The translations under genes were made by a program, and so were the position numbers. DNA of 64,000 nt from WS-2 sp036507005 (GTDB taxonomy: Bacteria > Eisenbacteria > RBG-16-71-46): the NCBI GenBank assembly GCA_036507005.1, contig DASXQT010000007.1, positions 1-64,000 on the forward strand. Direction: 5' to 3'. The notes under the pieces are model-generated. The model was not told the DNA's origin. It saw only the letters and a program-made list of their open reading frames with translations, and ran no database searches. This document shows, one piece after another, positions 56,754-64,000 of this stretch. Every line of letters begins with the position of its first letter. The stretch's first letter is position 1.

Positions 56754-57871
56754 TCGCCGCTTCCGGCTCCGGCGGCCCCCGCGGCCTGCGAGGCCGGTGC
56801 TCCGCCGGAGGGGATCGGCATCACGCGCGCACCCTCGTACACCTTCTGGTGTCCGGCGCGGATCACGCGCACGCCGGGGGAGAGCCCCTTCACCACCTCG
56901 ACCTGCATCGAGTCGCGGGTGCCGAGTTCGACTGCGGCGCGCGTCACCGTGCTGTCGGCCTTCACCACGTAGACGAAGTTCTGGTTGCCCTCGGCGAACA
57001 CCGCCTCGTCCGGGACCGAGAGCGCCTGGCTGCGCTCGGCGAGGGTCACGTAGACGTCGGCCGACATGCCCGGCCTGAGCCGCCGGCCCTGATTCGGGAT
57101 GCGCGCCACCAGGCGGAGCGTCCGGGTGTTCGGGTCCACCAGCGGATCCACGACGCTCAGCCGTCCGATGAAGCGCTCGCCCCGGAATGCGGGCGTCTCG
57201 ATCTCCACCGCCACCCCGGGCTTCAGCTCCTTGGCGAAGCGCTCGGGGGCGGTGAAGGTCACCTTCATCTCGTCCACGCGCGTGAGATCGGTGATCACGG
57301 CACCCTCGCGCAGGTAGGCCCCCGCCGCGACCCGGCGCACGCCCACCAGGCCCGTGAACGGGGCGAGGATGCGCGTCTTGTCGAAGCGCGCCCGGGCCAG
57401 GGCGGCCACCGCCTCCGCCACCCGCAGCGCGGTGCGCGAGTCCTCGAGCTCCTGGGGCGAGAGCAGGTTGTCGTCCGCCAGCTTCTTCGCGCGATCGTAG
57501 TTGGACTGCGCCTGGTCCTGCTGGGCCTGGGTGCGCTCCGCCTCGGCGCGGAACTCGCGGTCGTCGAGCCGCGCGATCAGGGCGCCGCTGTCCGCGGCCT
57601 GGCCCTCGGTGAACGGCAGCGCCACGACCCGGGCGGCGAGCTCGCTCACCAGCTCGACGTTGGCGTCGGACTCGATGTTCCCGACCGCGCGGAACTGGTC
57701 GCGCACCGTGCGTGGCTGGACCTCGGCGACCTCGACCGGCGTGGGCGGCATGGTGAATCCGCCCTGGCCCCCCGGGCCGCCCGCCTTGCGAGCGCAGGCG
57801 CCAAGAGTCAGGAGCGCTGCCGTGAGCGCGAGCCGACGGGGGAGGCGATCGAGTGGGAAACGGGGAGCCAT
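56750..57871 (-). CDS. RND efflux membrane fusion protein, predicted lipoprotein
   Basis: The 373-residue adaptor starts MAPRFPLDRLPRRLALTAAL with lipobox LGAC (Cys about 26). It has a lipoyl half-motif ELAARVVALPFTEGQAADSG, an alpha-helical hairpin (REFRAEAERTQAQQDQAQSN and onward), the second half ILAPFTGLVGVRRVAAGAYL and barrel domains. A TATCCT -10-like box lies 8 nt before the ATG. It is the first gene of the pump operon; an outer-membrane channel is not encoded here. Confidence 0.93.
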   Translation of the reverse strand: MAPRFPLDRLPRRLALTAALLTLGACARKAGGPGGQGGFTMPPTPVEVAEVQPRTVRDQFRAVGNIESDANVELVSELAARVVALPFTEGQAADSGALIARLDDREFRAEAERTQAQQDQAQSNYDRAKKLADDNLLSPQELEDSRTALRVAEAVAALARARFDKTRILAPFTGLVGVRRVAAGAYLREGAVITDLTRVDEMKVTFTAPERFAKELKPGVAVEIETPAFRGERFIGRLSVVDPLVDPNTRTLRLVARIPNQGRRLRPGMSADVYVTLAERSQALSVPDEAVFAEGNQNFVYVVKADSTVTRAAVELGTRDSMQVEVVKGLSPGVRVIRAGHQKVYEGARVMPIPSGGAPASQAAGAAGAGSGE

Positions 57872-57939
57872 TCGCGGCTAGGATAACCGCATCCGTCCTC
57901 CCACGCACGCCGGCCCCTAAGGCGTCCGACCAGCGCGGC

Positions 57940-58791
57940 CTAAGGCCGACCAGCGCCGGGTTTTCGCGCGATGAGGCGGGCCGTCACCGGTCCGCCCGCG
58001 GGCGAGAGCTCGGCGTAGTGCACCACCGCGAGGGTCGGGAAGGCGGAGCCCAGCTCCCCCGGCTGCAGCAGGAAGCGCCCGCGCCGCGGGCGGCCGTAGC
58101 GCTCCTGGCCCAGGCGGTAGGTCTCGTAGACCAGCCAGCCGCCCGGCGCGAGCGCGCCCTCGATCTGCTCGAACAGCGGCCGGTGCAGGTAGCGGAAGCA
58201 GACCACGAGCCGGAAGCGCTCCGAAGGGAGCGTGGCGCCTTCGCGCTCGAGGTCGGTGAGGACGGTCGCGATCCGCACCCCGTGGCGCCCGGCGAGCGCA
58301 GCGGCGCGGGCCAGGGCGTCGGGGTCGCGGTCCCGCGCCTCGACCTCGAAGCCGCGGAGCGCCAGGTAGACCGCCTCGCGCCCCGCACCGGCCGCCACGT
58401 CGAGCGCCGCGCCCCCTTCGCGCGCCTCCGGGATGCGCGCCAGCGCCTCCTCCAGGAACGGCGCCGGGCGCCACAGCCGGGCCGCGGGGCCGCGGTCCGC
58501 GAGCCCTCCTTCGAGCGAGGCGAGCGGCGCCTCGAGCCACCCCACGCGCGCGAACCCCAGCGCCTCGAGCTCGGCCGCCGCGGCCGCCGCCTGCTCTGCG
58601 TCGTCCGCGACCACGAGCAGCGGCTCGTGCCGCGGCGGCAGCTCGCTCGAGCGCACTCGCATCTCGGCGCGCGGGAGGTGGCCGCTGCCGGCGAGATGCC
58701 CGGCCCGGAACGCGGCCTCGGCACGCACGTCGAGCACCGCGAAGGCGTCGCGCCGCGCGCATACCGCGTCGGGCCCGAGCGCCTCGGTCAC
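57940..58791 (-). CDS. Degenerate rhodanese - SAM methyltransferase fusion
   Basis: The 283-residue protein has a rhodanese-like N-terminus (about 15-95; FAVLDVRAEAAFRAGHLAGS) whose active-site loop reads LLVVADDAEQ, without the catalytic Cys, so sulfur transfer is unlikely. From about 110 a class I methyltransferase domain follows, with ALDVAAGAGREAVYLALRGF and VVCFRYLHRPLFEQIEGALA then PGGWLVYETY. The second domain resembles TehB-type and uncharacterised thiol or metalloid methyltransferases. The GTG start at 58791 overlaps the stop of the ABC-ATPase/DtxR gene, so it belongs to the iron-type cluster. Confidence 0.82.
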   Translation of the reverse strand: MTEALGPDAVCARRDAFAVLDVRAEAAFRAGHLAGSGHLPRAEMRVRSSELPPRHEPLLVVADDAEQAAAAAAELEALGFARVGWLEAPLASLEGGLADRGPAARLWRPAPFLEEALARIPEAREGGAALDVAAGAGREAVYLALRGFEVEARDRDPDALARAAALAGRHGVRIATVLTDLEREGATLPSERFRLVVCFRYLHRPLFEQIEGALAPGGWLVYETYRLGQERYGRPRRGRFLLQPGELGSAFPTLAVVHYAELSPAGGPVTARLIARKPGAGRP

Positions 58792-59873
58792 GATACGATG
58801 GGCAGCGCGCAGCAGTTCCCGGAGGGGATCGGGCGGCCGTGCGGGCACTGGCGCGGGTGGCCGAGGAACGAGCAGATGCTGGCCGTGACCTCGGGGTCGA
58901 TGATGTGCTCCATCCGGCACGCCACGTTCTCGACCTCGGGCTCGGAGAGGTGGAGCGCGGAGGAGAACAGCACCTCCGCGAGCCGGCGGCGCCGCACCAG
59001 GTCGCGGGCCTCGAGCCTCCCGCGCGGCGTGAACTCCAGGGTGGGGCCGGCGGCGAGGAGGAGCCCGCTCTCCACCATGCCGAGCAGGGTGCGGCGGTTG
59101 TCCACCACGTCCGGCACCCGGATGCGCTGCGCCTCGGGGGTGCGCCCGTCCTCGATCAGCGACCACATCTGCACCAGCACCTCGTCGTAGCGGCGCTCGA
59201 TCTCCTCGCTCGGCACGGTGAGGTCGCTGAGCCGCCCGTGGCGCAGCTCGACCCGGCGGTCCGCGAGGTTGCCGACCTTGGGGGCGTGGGTGACCGTGAC
59301 CAGCGTGTGGCCCTCGGCGTGCAGCGACTGGAGCAGCCGCAGCACCAGGTCCTCGTTCTCGGCGTCGAGGTTGCCGGTGGGCTCGTCGGCGAGCACGAGG
59401 CGCGGGCGGTTGATCAGCGCGCGCGCCACGCACACCCGCTGCTGCTCGCCGCCCGAGAGCTGCGAAGGCAGGTGGCGGGCGCGGTCCGCCATGCCCACGC
59501 GCTCGAGCGCCTCCATCGCCTCGCGCGCGTCGGCCATCGAGTGGTAGTGCTGGGCGACCATCACGTTCTCGAGCGCGTCGAGGTAGGGGAGGAGGTGGAA
59601 CTGCTGGAAGATGATCCCCACCTTCTCGCGCCGGAACCGCACCCGCCCGGGCTCGGAGAGTGCTCCGATCTCGGCCCCGTCCACCCGGATGCGCCCGGCG
59701 GTCGGCTGGTCGAGCGTCCCGAGCAGGTTGACGAGGGTGCTCTTGCCCGAGCCCGAGGGCCCCATCACCGCGAGCCACTCGCCGGCGCGGATCTCGAGGT
59801 CGACGTGGTCGAGCGCCTTCAAGCTCCCGTAGTGGCGGGACACGTCCTCGAGCCGCACGCGGATCTCGCCCAC
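58788..59873 (-). CDS. LolD/MacB-type ABC ATPase fused to a DtxR-type winged-helix and metal-sensing domain
   Basis: The 361-residue protein has residues 1-220 as a LolD-type ATPase: Walker A GPSGSGKST (38-46), signature LSGGEQQR (139-146), Walker B LVLADEP (159-165). Residues about 225-355 match DtxR/IdeR/MntR: a winged helix (VLVQMWSLIEDGRTPEAQRI then MVESGLLLAAGPTLEFTPRG), the dimerisation helix RLAEVLFSSALHLS, and VACRMEHIIDPEV with Cys319, Glu322 and His323 at the primary metal-site positions. It ends CPHGRPIPSG, the classical DtxR close. The ancillary-site His in xHRLAE is Arg here. It serves the two FtsX-like permeases just upstream. Metal-gated transport or dual regulation is inferred. 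Confidence 0.88.
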   Translation of the reverse strand: MGEIRVRLEDVSRHYGSLKALDHVDLEIRAGEWLAVMGPSGSGKSTLVNLLGTLDQPTAGRIRVDGAEIGALSEPGRVRFRREKVGIIFQQFHLLPYLDALENVMVAQHYHSMADAREAMEALERVGMADRARHLPSQLSGGEQQRVCVARALINRPRLVLADEPTGNLDAENEDLVLRLLQSLHAEGHTLVTVTHAPKVGNLADRRVELRHGRLSDLTVPSEEIERRYDEVLVQMWSLIEDGRTPEAQRIRVPDVVDNRRTLLGMVESGLLLAAGPTLEFTPRGRLEARDLVRRRRLAEVLFSSALHLSEPEVENVACRMEHIIDPEVTASICSFLGHPRQCPHGRPIPSGNCCALPIVS

Positions 59874-59874
59874 G

Positions 59875-61014
59875 TCACTCCCCCTTGAGCGCGGCGGCGG
59901 GCTGGACCGCGAGCGCGAGCCGGATCGGCCCGAGCCCGGCGAGGGCGGCGATCGCCAGCGCGACCGCGAGCACCAGCGGCGGCACCTGCCATTGCACGGC
60001 GATCGCGGCGTGGAACACGTTGCGCCCGATCACCTCGGCGAAGAACAGCCCGATCAGCCAGCCGCTCACACCGCCGGCGAGCCCGATTGCGAGCGACTCG
60101 GCCGCGAGCTGGCGCACGACGTCGCCCGGCGAAGCGCCCAGCGCCTTCATGAGCGCGATCTCCCGCCGCCGCTCGAGCGCGAGGTCGGTGAGCGTGCCGA
60201 ACGCGCACAGCCCGGCGGCGGCGAGCACGGCGACCGTGACCAGCGCCATCAGGCGCCGCATGCGCTCGAGCAGCCCGGCCTCGGTCGCGGAGAGCGCGTG
60301 AAGCACGAGCGCCCGCATTCCGCCTCCGCGCTCGAGGCTCGCGACCGCGCGCGCCGCCGCGCGCTCGTCGCCCTCGACCCGGGCCTCCACCAGGCTCACG
60401 CGGCCGGGGAGTCCGGCGAGCGCCTGGGCCCCTTCGAGCGGGATCCACCACGCGTCGTCGTCGGCGCCGCCGGCTTCGAGCCGCCCCCCCGCGGCGAGCG
60501 TGAGCCGCGCGCCGCCGAGCTCGAGCGTGAGGGAGTCGCCCTCGCGCGCGCCGAGCCGCGCCATGAGCCGCGCGCCCATGAGCGAGCCGTGACGGCCGGG
60601 CGCGACCGACCACGCCGGATGGAGGCGCGCGAGTGCTTCGAGGTCGCTTCCCACGACCTGCACCGGCCTGCCGTTCACGCGCGCGATCGCGAGCAGCAGG
60701 GGAGCGCCGTCGATCCCGGCCGCGGCGAGGCGCGCGCGCGCCTCGCCCGGGTCGAGGTAGCCCGCCGCCCCGCCGGCGCCCGGGACCGCCGCTACGCCCG
60801 CCGTGGCGCCGCCCGGCACGAGCAGCAGGTTGGGGCCGAGCGCGCGCAGCTCGCGGGTGAGCTTGCGCGAGACGTCGCCCGAGACGTGGAGCAGCGCCGA
60901 GGCCACCGAGGAGCCGATCGCGACCGCGAGCACCGCGAGCAGCACCATGCCGCGCCTGCGCGACAGCGCCGCCGAGAGCAGGCGGATCTCCATGCGCAGC
61001 CGGGCGTCAGCCAC
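59875..61014 (-). CDS. FtsX/MacB-like ABC permease
   Basis: The 379-residue protein has one N-terminal helix (GMVLLAVLAVAIGSSVASAL), a periplasmic domain of about 190 residues, and three C-terminal helices with the FtsX core AAGLCAFGTLTDLALERRRE and IALMKALGASPGDVVRQLAA. It pairs with the second permease and the ATPase. It starts at GTG 61014 overlapping the upstream stop by 8 nt; ATG 60993 is an alternative. In Campylobacter-type FTR1/P19 loci, two such permeases occur. Confidence 0.9.
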   Translation of the reverse strand: MADARLRMEIRLLSAALSRRRGMVLLAVLAVAIGSSVASALLHVSGDVSRKLTRELRALGPNLLLVPGGATAGVAAVPGAGGAAGYLDPGEARARLAAAGIDGAPLLLAIARVNGRPVQVVGSDLEALARLHPAWSVAPGRHGSLMGARLMARLGAREGDSLTLELGGARLTLAAGGRLEAGGADDDAWWIPLEGAQALAGLPGRVSLVEARVEGDERAAARAVASLERGGGMRALVLHALSATEAGLLERMRRLMALVTVAVLAAAGLCAFGTLTDLALERRREIALMKALGASPGDVVRQLAAESLAIGLAGGVSGWLIGLFFAEVIGRNVFHAAIAVQWQVPPLVLAVALAIAALAGLGPIRLALAVQPAAALKGE

Positions 61015-62260
61015 GGAGCACCGTCGCCGGGTCGAGCCGGAGCGCCAGGCGCAGGGGCGCGAGCGTGCCGAGCACCGCGAGCGCGAGTGAAAGCACCAGC
61101 GCGAGCGGCAGGAGCAGCGGCTGCATCGGGCTCGCGCTGCCGAAGGTGTGCCCGCGGATCGCCGCGGCGGCCGCGCTGCCCAGCCAGAAGCCCAGCGTTC
61201 CGCCGAGCAGCGAGATCAGCACGGTCTCGCCCAGCAGCAGCACGGCGATCTGCTCGGCCGAGGCCCCCAGCGCGCGCAGCAGGCCGAGCTCGACGCTGCG
61301 CTCCACCACGGTCGCCGTGGTGGTGGAGAGCAGCCCCAGCACCGAGGCCGCGAGGGCCGCGAGCGCGAGCAGGAGCATGAGCAGGTTGAGGCGCTCGACC
61401 ACCCGCCCTTCGCCGGTGACCACCTCGGTCATGGGCAGCACCTCGGCGCCGCCCAGGTGCTCGGCGAGGTCGCGCGCCACGTTGGCGGGGTAGGAGGTGC
61501 AGGAGTAGCGCTCGTAGCCGCGCGGGTCGCGGGCCGGGTCGGGCGCGGCCTTCTTCGAGGGGGCGCGCACCAGCGCGCTCATCCACACCCGGTCCACGCC
61601 CTGCTGCTCCGCGAGCGCCTCCACGCGCTCGAGCGGCGCCCAGGCCCTGCGGTCCTCGAGCCCTCCCGCCGTGACGATGCCGGTCACGGTCCAATCCTCG
61701 GAGCGCGCGGCGAAGCCGATCCGCGCGCGGGCTCCGGGTGCCAGACCGAGGCTCGCGGCGAGGTCGCGGCCGAGGGCCAGCTCGGGAGCGTTCTCCGAGG
61801 GCCAGCGGCCTTGGATCCGCCACGCGGGCCGCAGGTGCTCGAGCCCGGTGCGCCACGGGCCGTCCTCGGTCGCCACCTCGCGGTCGAACCAGGTGCCCGA
61901 GAGCGGCGCCCTAGCGCCCTCGATCTCCACGCTCAGCACCCGCTCCGGCGCGGCCTCGAGCACGTTGTTCTTCCAGAACGACGACTTGAGCATCGCGGTC
62001 GTGCTCTCGGGGAGCGCGAGCCCGGCGCGCGCGGGCTCGATCGGGGCGCCGCCGAAGTCGAGCCCGGCGGTGGCGCCGGCCGGCAGCACCACGAAGTTGG
62101 GCCCGGCCGCGCGCAGCGTGCGCGCCAGGTCATCGCCGACCTGGAGCGCGAGCGTGGCGAGCGCCACGGTCACCGCCACCCCCAGCGCCACCGCCACCAC
62201 CGCGAGCCCGACCCGGGCGCGCCGCGCCGCGAGCGAGGCCAGCATCAGCCGCGCGAGCAT
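61007..62260 (-). CDS. FtsX/MacB-like ABC permease
   Basis: The 417-residue protein starts MLARLMLASLAARRARVGLA. It has an N-terminal helix, a large periplasmic domain (about 45-270) with VLPAGATAGLDFGG near its start, and C-terminal helices with LGLLSTTTATVVERSVELGL, LRALGASAEQIAVLLLGET and a final helix pair. The VxxLPxGATAG stretch recurs in the neighbouring permease (LLVPGGATAGVAAV), so the two probably arose by duplication and form a heterodimer. The start ATG is 8 nt after the FTR1 stop. Confidence 0.9.
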   Translation of the reverse strand: MLARLMLASLAARRARVGLAVVAVALGVAVTVALATLALQVGDDLARTLRAAGPNFVVLPAGATAGLDFGGAPIEPARAGLALPESTTAMLKSSFWKNNVLEAAPERVLSVEIEGARAPLSGTWFDREVATEDGPWRTGLEHLRPAWRIQGRWPSENAPELALGRDLAASLGLAPGARARIGFAARSEDWTVTGIVTAGGLEDRRAWAPLERVEALAEQQGVDRVWMSALVRAPSKKAAPDPARDPRGYERYSCTSYPANVARDLAEHLGGAEVLPMTEVVTGEGRVVERLNLLMLLLALAALAASVLGLLSTTTATVVERSVELGLLRALGASAEQIAVLLLGETVLISLLGGTLGFWLGSAAAAAIRGHTFGSASPMQPLLLPLALVLSLALAVLGTLAPLRLALRLDPATVLRG

Positions 62261-62267
62261 GACGTCG

Positions 62268-63521
62268 TTACTTCCCCTTGAGCCTGGGCAGCGCGGCCTC
62301 GATGTCGGCGGCCGAGACCACGATCCGTCCGCCTTCCATCCGGCTCGGAAGCGGGATGGGGTTGCAGCCCCCGGGGCGTCCGATGGAGCGGAGCACGATC
62401 GGCGACATGCAGTTGCGGCACACCATGGCGCCCTTGTCCTCGAAGTAGCCGATCGCGCCGCAGATCTCGCAGGCATCGAAGCAGGTCTTGACCGCGTCGC
62501 CCACGCGCAGCGCGAAGAAGCGGGCGTGGCCGGAGGGAAGGTCGACCTCGAAGAACCGCGATTTCCCGCCCGCCACCGAGGCCGGATCGAAGCTCACGAC
62601 GCCGCCCGCGACGGCGAGGCTCTCGGCCGGCGGGCGCTCGGGAACGCGCGAGCGCTGGACGAACGCGGTGGCGAGGAAGCCGGTGACGACCAGGCCGAGC
62701 ATGGCGGTCCAGCGCCGGCGCCGGTCCTCACCGGCACGCTCGGCGCGCGCGAGCCGGGCCTCGGGCCCGGTGGCCTCGGCCCCGGCCGGCGCCGCGGCCG
62801 CGCGCGGGCCGAACAGGAGCCAGGCGGCCGCCAGCGCCACGGTGAGCGCGAAGAGCAGCAGCTCGCTTTTCACGATCGGGCCGATCAGCGCCATCTCGGC
62901 GCGGCTCGAGGGCAGGACCTGAGCCTCGGACAGCTCGTGGAGGCCGCCGACGAAGAGCTGGAGGGCGACCAGCAGCAGCACCGCGGTGGTGAGCGAGAAG
63001 AACGGGCGGAGCGGGATCCGGATCGTGCCGCGCACGAACAGCACGCCGAACGCGGCGGCCAGCACCAGCCCCGCGAGCGCGCCGATCCAGAGCGACAGGC
63101 CCTGGCTGTTGAACCCCGCCGCCGAGAGGAAGATCGCGGTCTCGGCGCCCTCGCGGAACACCATGCCGAAGGCGAAGAGAAACAGGCCGATCGCCCCACG
63201 GCGGCCGCGCGTGGCGCGCATCACGCCGCGCTCCACCTCCTCCTTCATGTGCGGCGCGCTCTTCCACATCCACGCCACGAGCGAGCCCACCATGGCCGCG
63301 CCCGCGAGCATCGCGATGCCCTCGGCCAGCTCCTCGTTGTAGGTGACGCGCGTGGCGAGCGCCGCACCGACCGCCGAGAAGGCGATCGCCAGCGCCGCGC
63401 CGCCGAACAGCGCCCCGCGCAGGCGGAGCGCGCCCGCGCGCCGGAGCATCGCGAGCGCGACCGCGAGGACGAGCGCGGCCTCCACTCCCTCCCGCAGCGT
63501 GATGACCAGGGCTTCGAACAC
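62268..63521 (-). CDS. FTR1-type iron permease fused to DUF2318
   Basis: The 417-residue protein has residues 1-245 as an FTR1/EfeU-type seven-helix permease with two REGxE iron-binding motifs (ITLREGVEAALVLAVALA and GMVFREGAETAIFL). A linker helix (about 275-290) leads to a periplasmic C-terminal DUF2318 domain (about 310-417) with Cys motifs CFDACEIC and CRNC plus PGGCNPIPLP. In Campylobacter-like loci ftr1, p19, a DUF2318 gene, two permeases and an ATPase sit together. Here FTR1 and DUF2318 are one protein and no P19 is seen. The GTG start has GGAG about 8 nt upstream. Confidence 0.92.
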   Translation of the reverse strand: MFEALVITLREGVEAALVLAVALAMLRRAGALRLRGALFGGAALAIAFSAVGAALATRVTYNEELAEGIAMLAGAAMVGSLVAWMWKSAPHMKEEVERGVMRATRGRRGAIGLFLFAFGMVFREGAETAIFLSAAGFNSQGLSLWIGALAGLVLAAAFGVLFVRGTIRIPLRPFFSLTTAVLLLVALQLFVGGLHELSEAQVLPSSRAEMALIGPIVKSELLLFALTVALAAAWLLFGPRAAAAPAGAEATGPEARLARAERAGEDRRRRWTAMLGLVVTGFLATAFVQRSRVPERPPAESLAVAGGVVSFDPASVAGGKSRFFEVDLPSGHARFFALRVGDAVKTCFDACEICGAIGYFEDKGAMVCRNCMSPIVLRSIGRPGGCNPIPLPSRMEGGRIVVSAADIEAALPRLKGK

Positions 63522-63536
63522 GGCAGGCTCCTTCCG

Positions 63537-63995
63537 TCAGCCCCGGATCCGGCCGGGCGCTCGCCGCCCGGCGCGCGCGCGCGGCCGGCTCGCGCTCCGA
63601 CCCCGCGGGGCGCGCTCGATCTCGAGCGTCTGCTTCCACGCCAGGCACACGCGCGGCGCGCAGAAGCCGAACGCCTGCTCGTTGAGCGCGTAGAGCTGGC
63701 TGCGGCCCTCGCGACGCACCCGCACGATGTCGAGGTCGCGCAGGATGCGGAGCTGGTGGGAGGTGGCCGAGAGCGAGGCGCTGAGCGCCTGCGCGAGATC
63801 GCTCACGCACAGCTCGCCGAGCGAGAGCGCGAGCACCAGCTTGCTGCGCGTGGGATCGCCGAGCGCGCGGAACGTGCGCGAAAGACGCTCGACCCGGGCG
63901 TGGTCGTCCAGCGCCCGGCGAACGCGCACCGCGGCGGGGGTCGGCGCGGCGGCGCGCGCCTCACGCGCCGCGGAGGCGGATCGAACGGTGGGCAC
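63537..63995 (-). CDS. ArsR/SmtB family regulator
   Basis: The visible frame codes 152 residues beginning at GTG 63995, 5 bases from the window edge, so the true start could lie outside. The winged helix spans about 35-115: SRTFRALGDPTRSKLVLALS, LGELCVSDLAQALSASLSAT, SHQLRILRDLDIVRVRREGR. The ELCVSDLA segment puts a Cys where alpha-3 metal sites occur, and FGFCAPRVC adds two C-terminal Cys. An Arg-rich tail ends the protein. It probably represses the divergently or downstream-placed iron cluster; it lies 15 nt upstream of the FTR1 gene in the same direction. Confidence 0.88.
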   Translation of the reverse strand: MPTVRSASAAREARAAAPTPAAVRVRRALDDHARVERLSRTFRALGDPTRSKLVLALSLGELCVSDLAQALSASLSATSHQLRILRDLDIVRVRREGRSQLYALNEQAFGFCAPRVCLAWKQTLEIERAPRGRSASRPRARAGRRAPGRIRG

Positions 63996-64000
63996 GTGGA

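Overview
This is a very GC-rich bacterial chromosomal window, densely packed with short, often overlapping operons on both strands. Four things together suggest an uncultured, aerobically respiring Gram-negative lineage: an alternative complex III operon, a secreted beta-propeller protein ending in an FlgD/T9SS-like sorting domain, three RND pumps, and the 13E12-like HNH family. Candidatus Eisenbacteria or another FCB-type phylum fits best. That placement is an inference; there is no rRNA or other marker in the window. I see no CRISPR array, prophage, integrase or transposase.

Layout. 0-9 kb: a 5'-truncated HNH endonuclease, GTP-type PEP carboxykinase, a glucokinase-transketolase operon on the minus strand, and a three-gene sulfur-carrier cysteine operon (cysM, JAMM peptidase, ubiquitin-like/E1/rhodanese fusion). 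9-16 kb: a secreted propeller protein apparently inserted between moeB and a CPA2 antiporter, an orphan SecF tail, an M48 peptidase lipoprotein, a small lipoprotein and a membrane protein. 16-23.4 kb: actABCDEF (alternative complex III). 23.4-24.3 kb: tRNA-Leu(UAA) and a HigBA toxin-antitoxin pair. 24.4-30.5 kb: a PLP dehydratase and an ornithine cyclodeaminase-like gene, OsmC, then a translationally coupled ATP-grasp / NfuA / radical SAM operon. 30.6-32 kb: a Spy-like protein and a deiodinase-like protein. 32-39.5 kb: one membrane fusion protein with two RND pumps. 39.5-41.8 kb: a DUF433/DUF5615 toxin-antitoxin insert and a BNR-repeat secreted protein. 41.8-49.7 kb: an ABC-2 exporter and the sucA-sucB-lpd 2-oxoglutarate dehydrogenase operon. 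49.7-53.5 kb: a DUF4114-like secreted protein, a metallo-beta-lactamase fold protein, DedA and a UgpC-type ATPase. 53.5-57.9 kb: another RND pump with its fusion protein. 57.9-64 kb: an FTR1/DUF2318-ABC iron-uptake-type cluster with an ArsR regulator.

Most notable. (1) Two genes that a standard gene caller would end or split at TGA are selenoproteins. The radical SAM protein continues through TGA into a C-U-A-E-P tail. The deiodinase-like protein has TGA exactly at the catalytic position of the motif GSFT-U-PPF. Each TGA is followed by a hairpin with GU in its apical loop at bacterial SECIS spacing. (2) In the iron cluster, the LolD-type ABC ATPase carries a DtxR-type winged-helix and metal-sensing domain at its C-terminus. 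(3) Two unrelated cargo segments, at 9.0-11.1 kb and 39.6-40.3 kb, are each bracketed by long imperfect direct repeats that copy the 3' end of the upstream gene, which suggests a shared insertion mode. (4) A JAMM protease is encoded beside a sulfur carrier whose Gly-Gly is buried inside a fusion protein. Several genes also have a -10 element 6-7 nt before the start codon, consistent with leaderless transcripts.

All calls come from reading motifs. No database or structure search was run.
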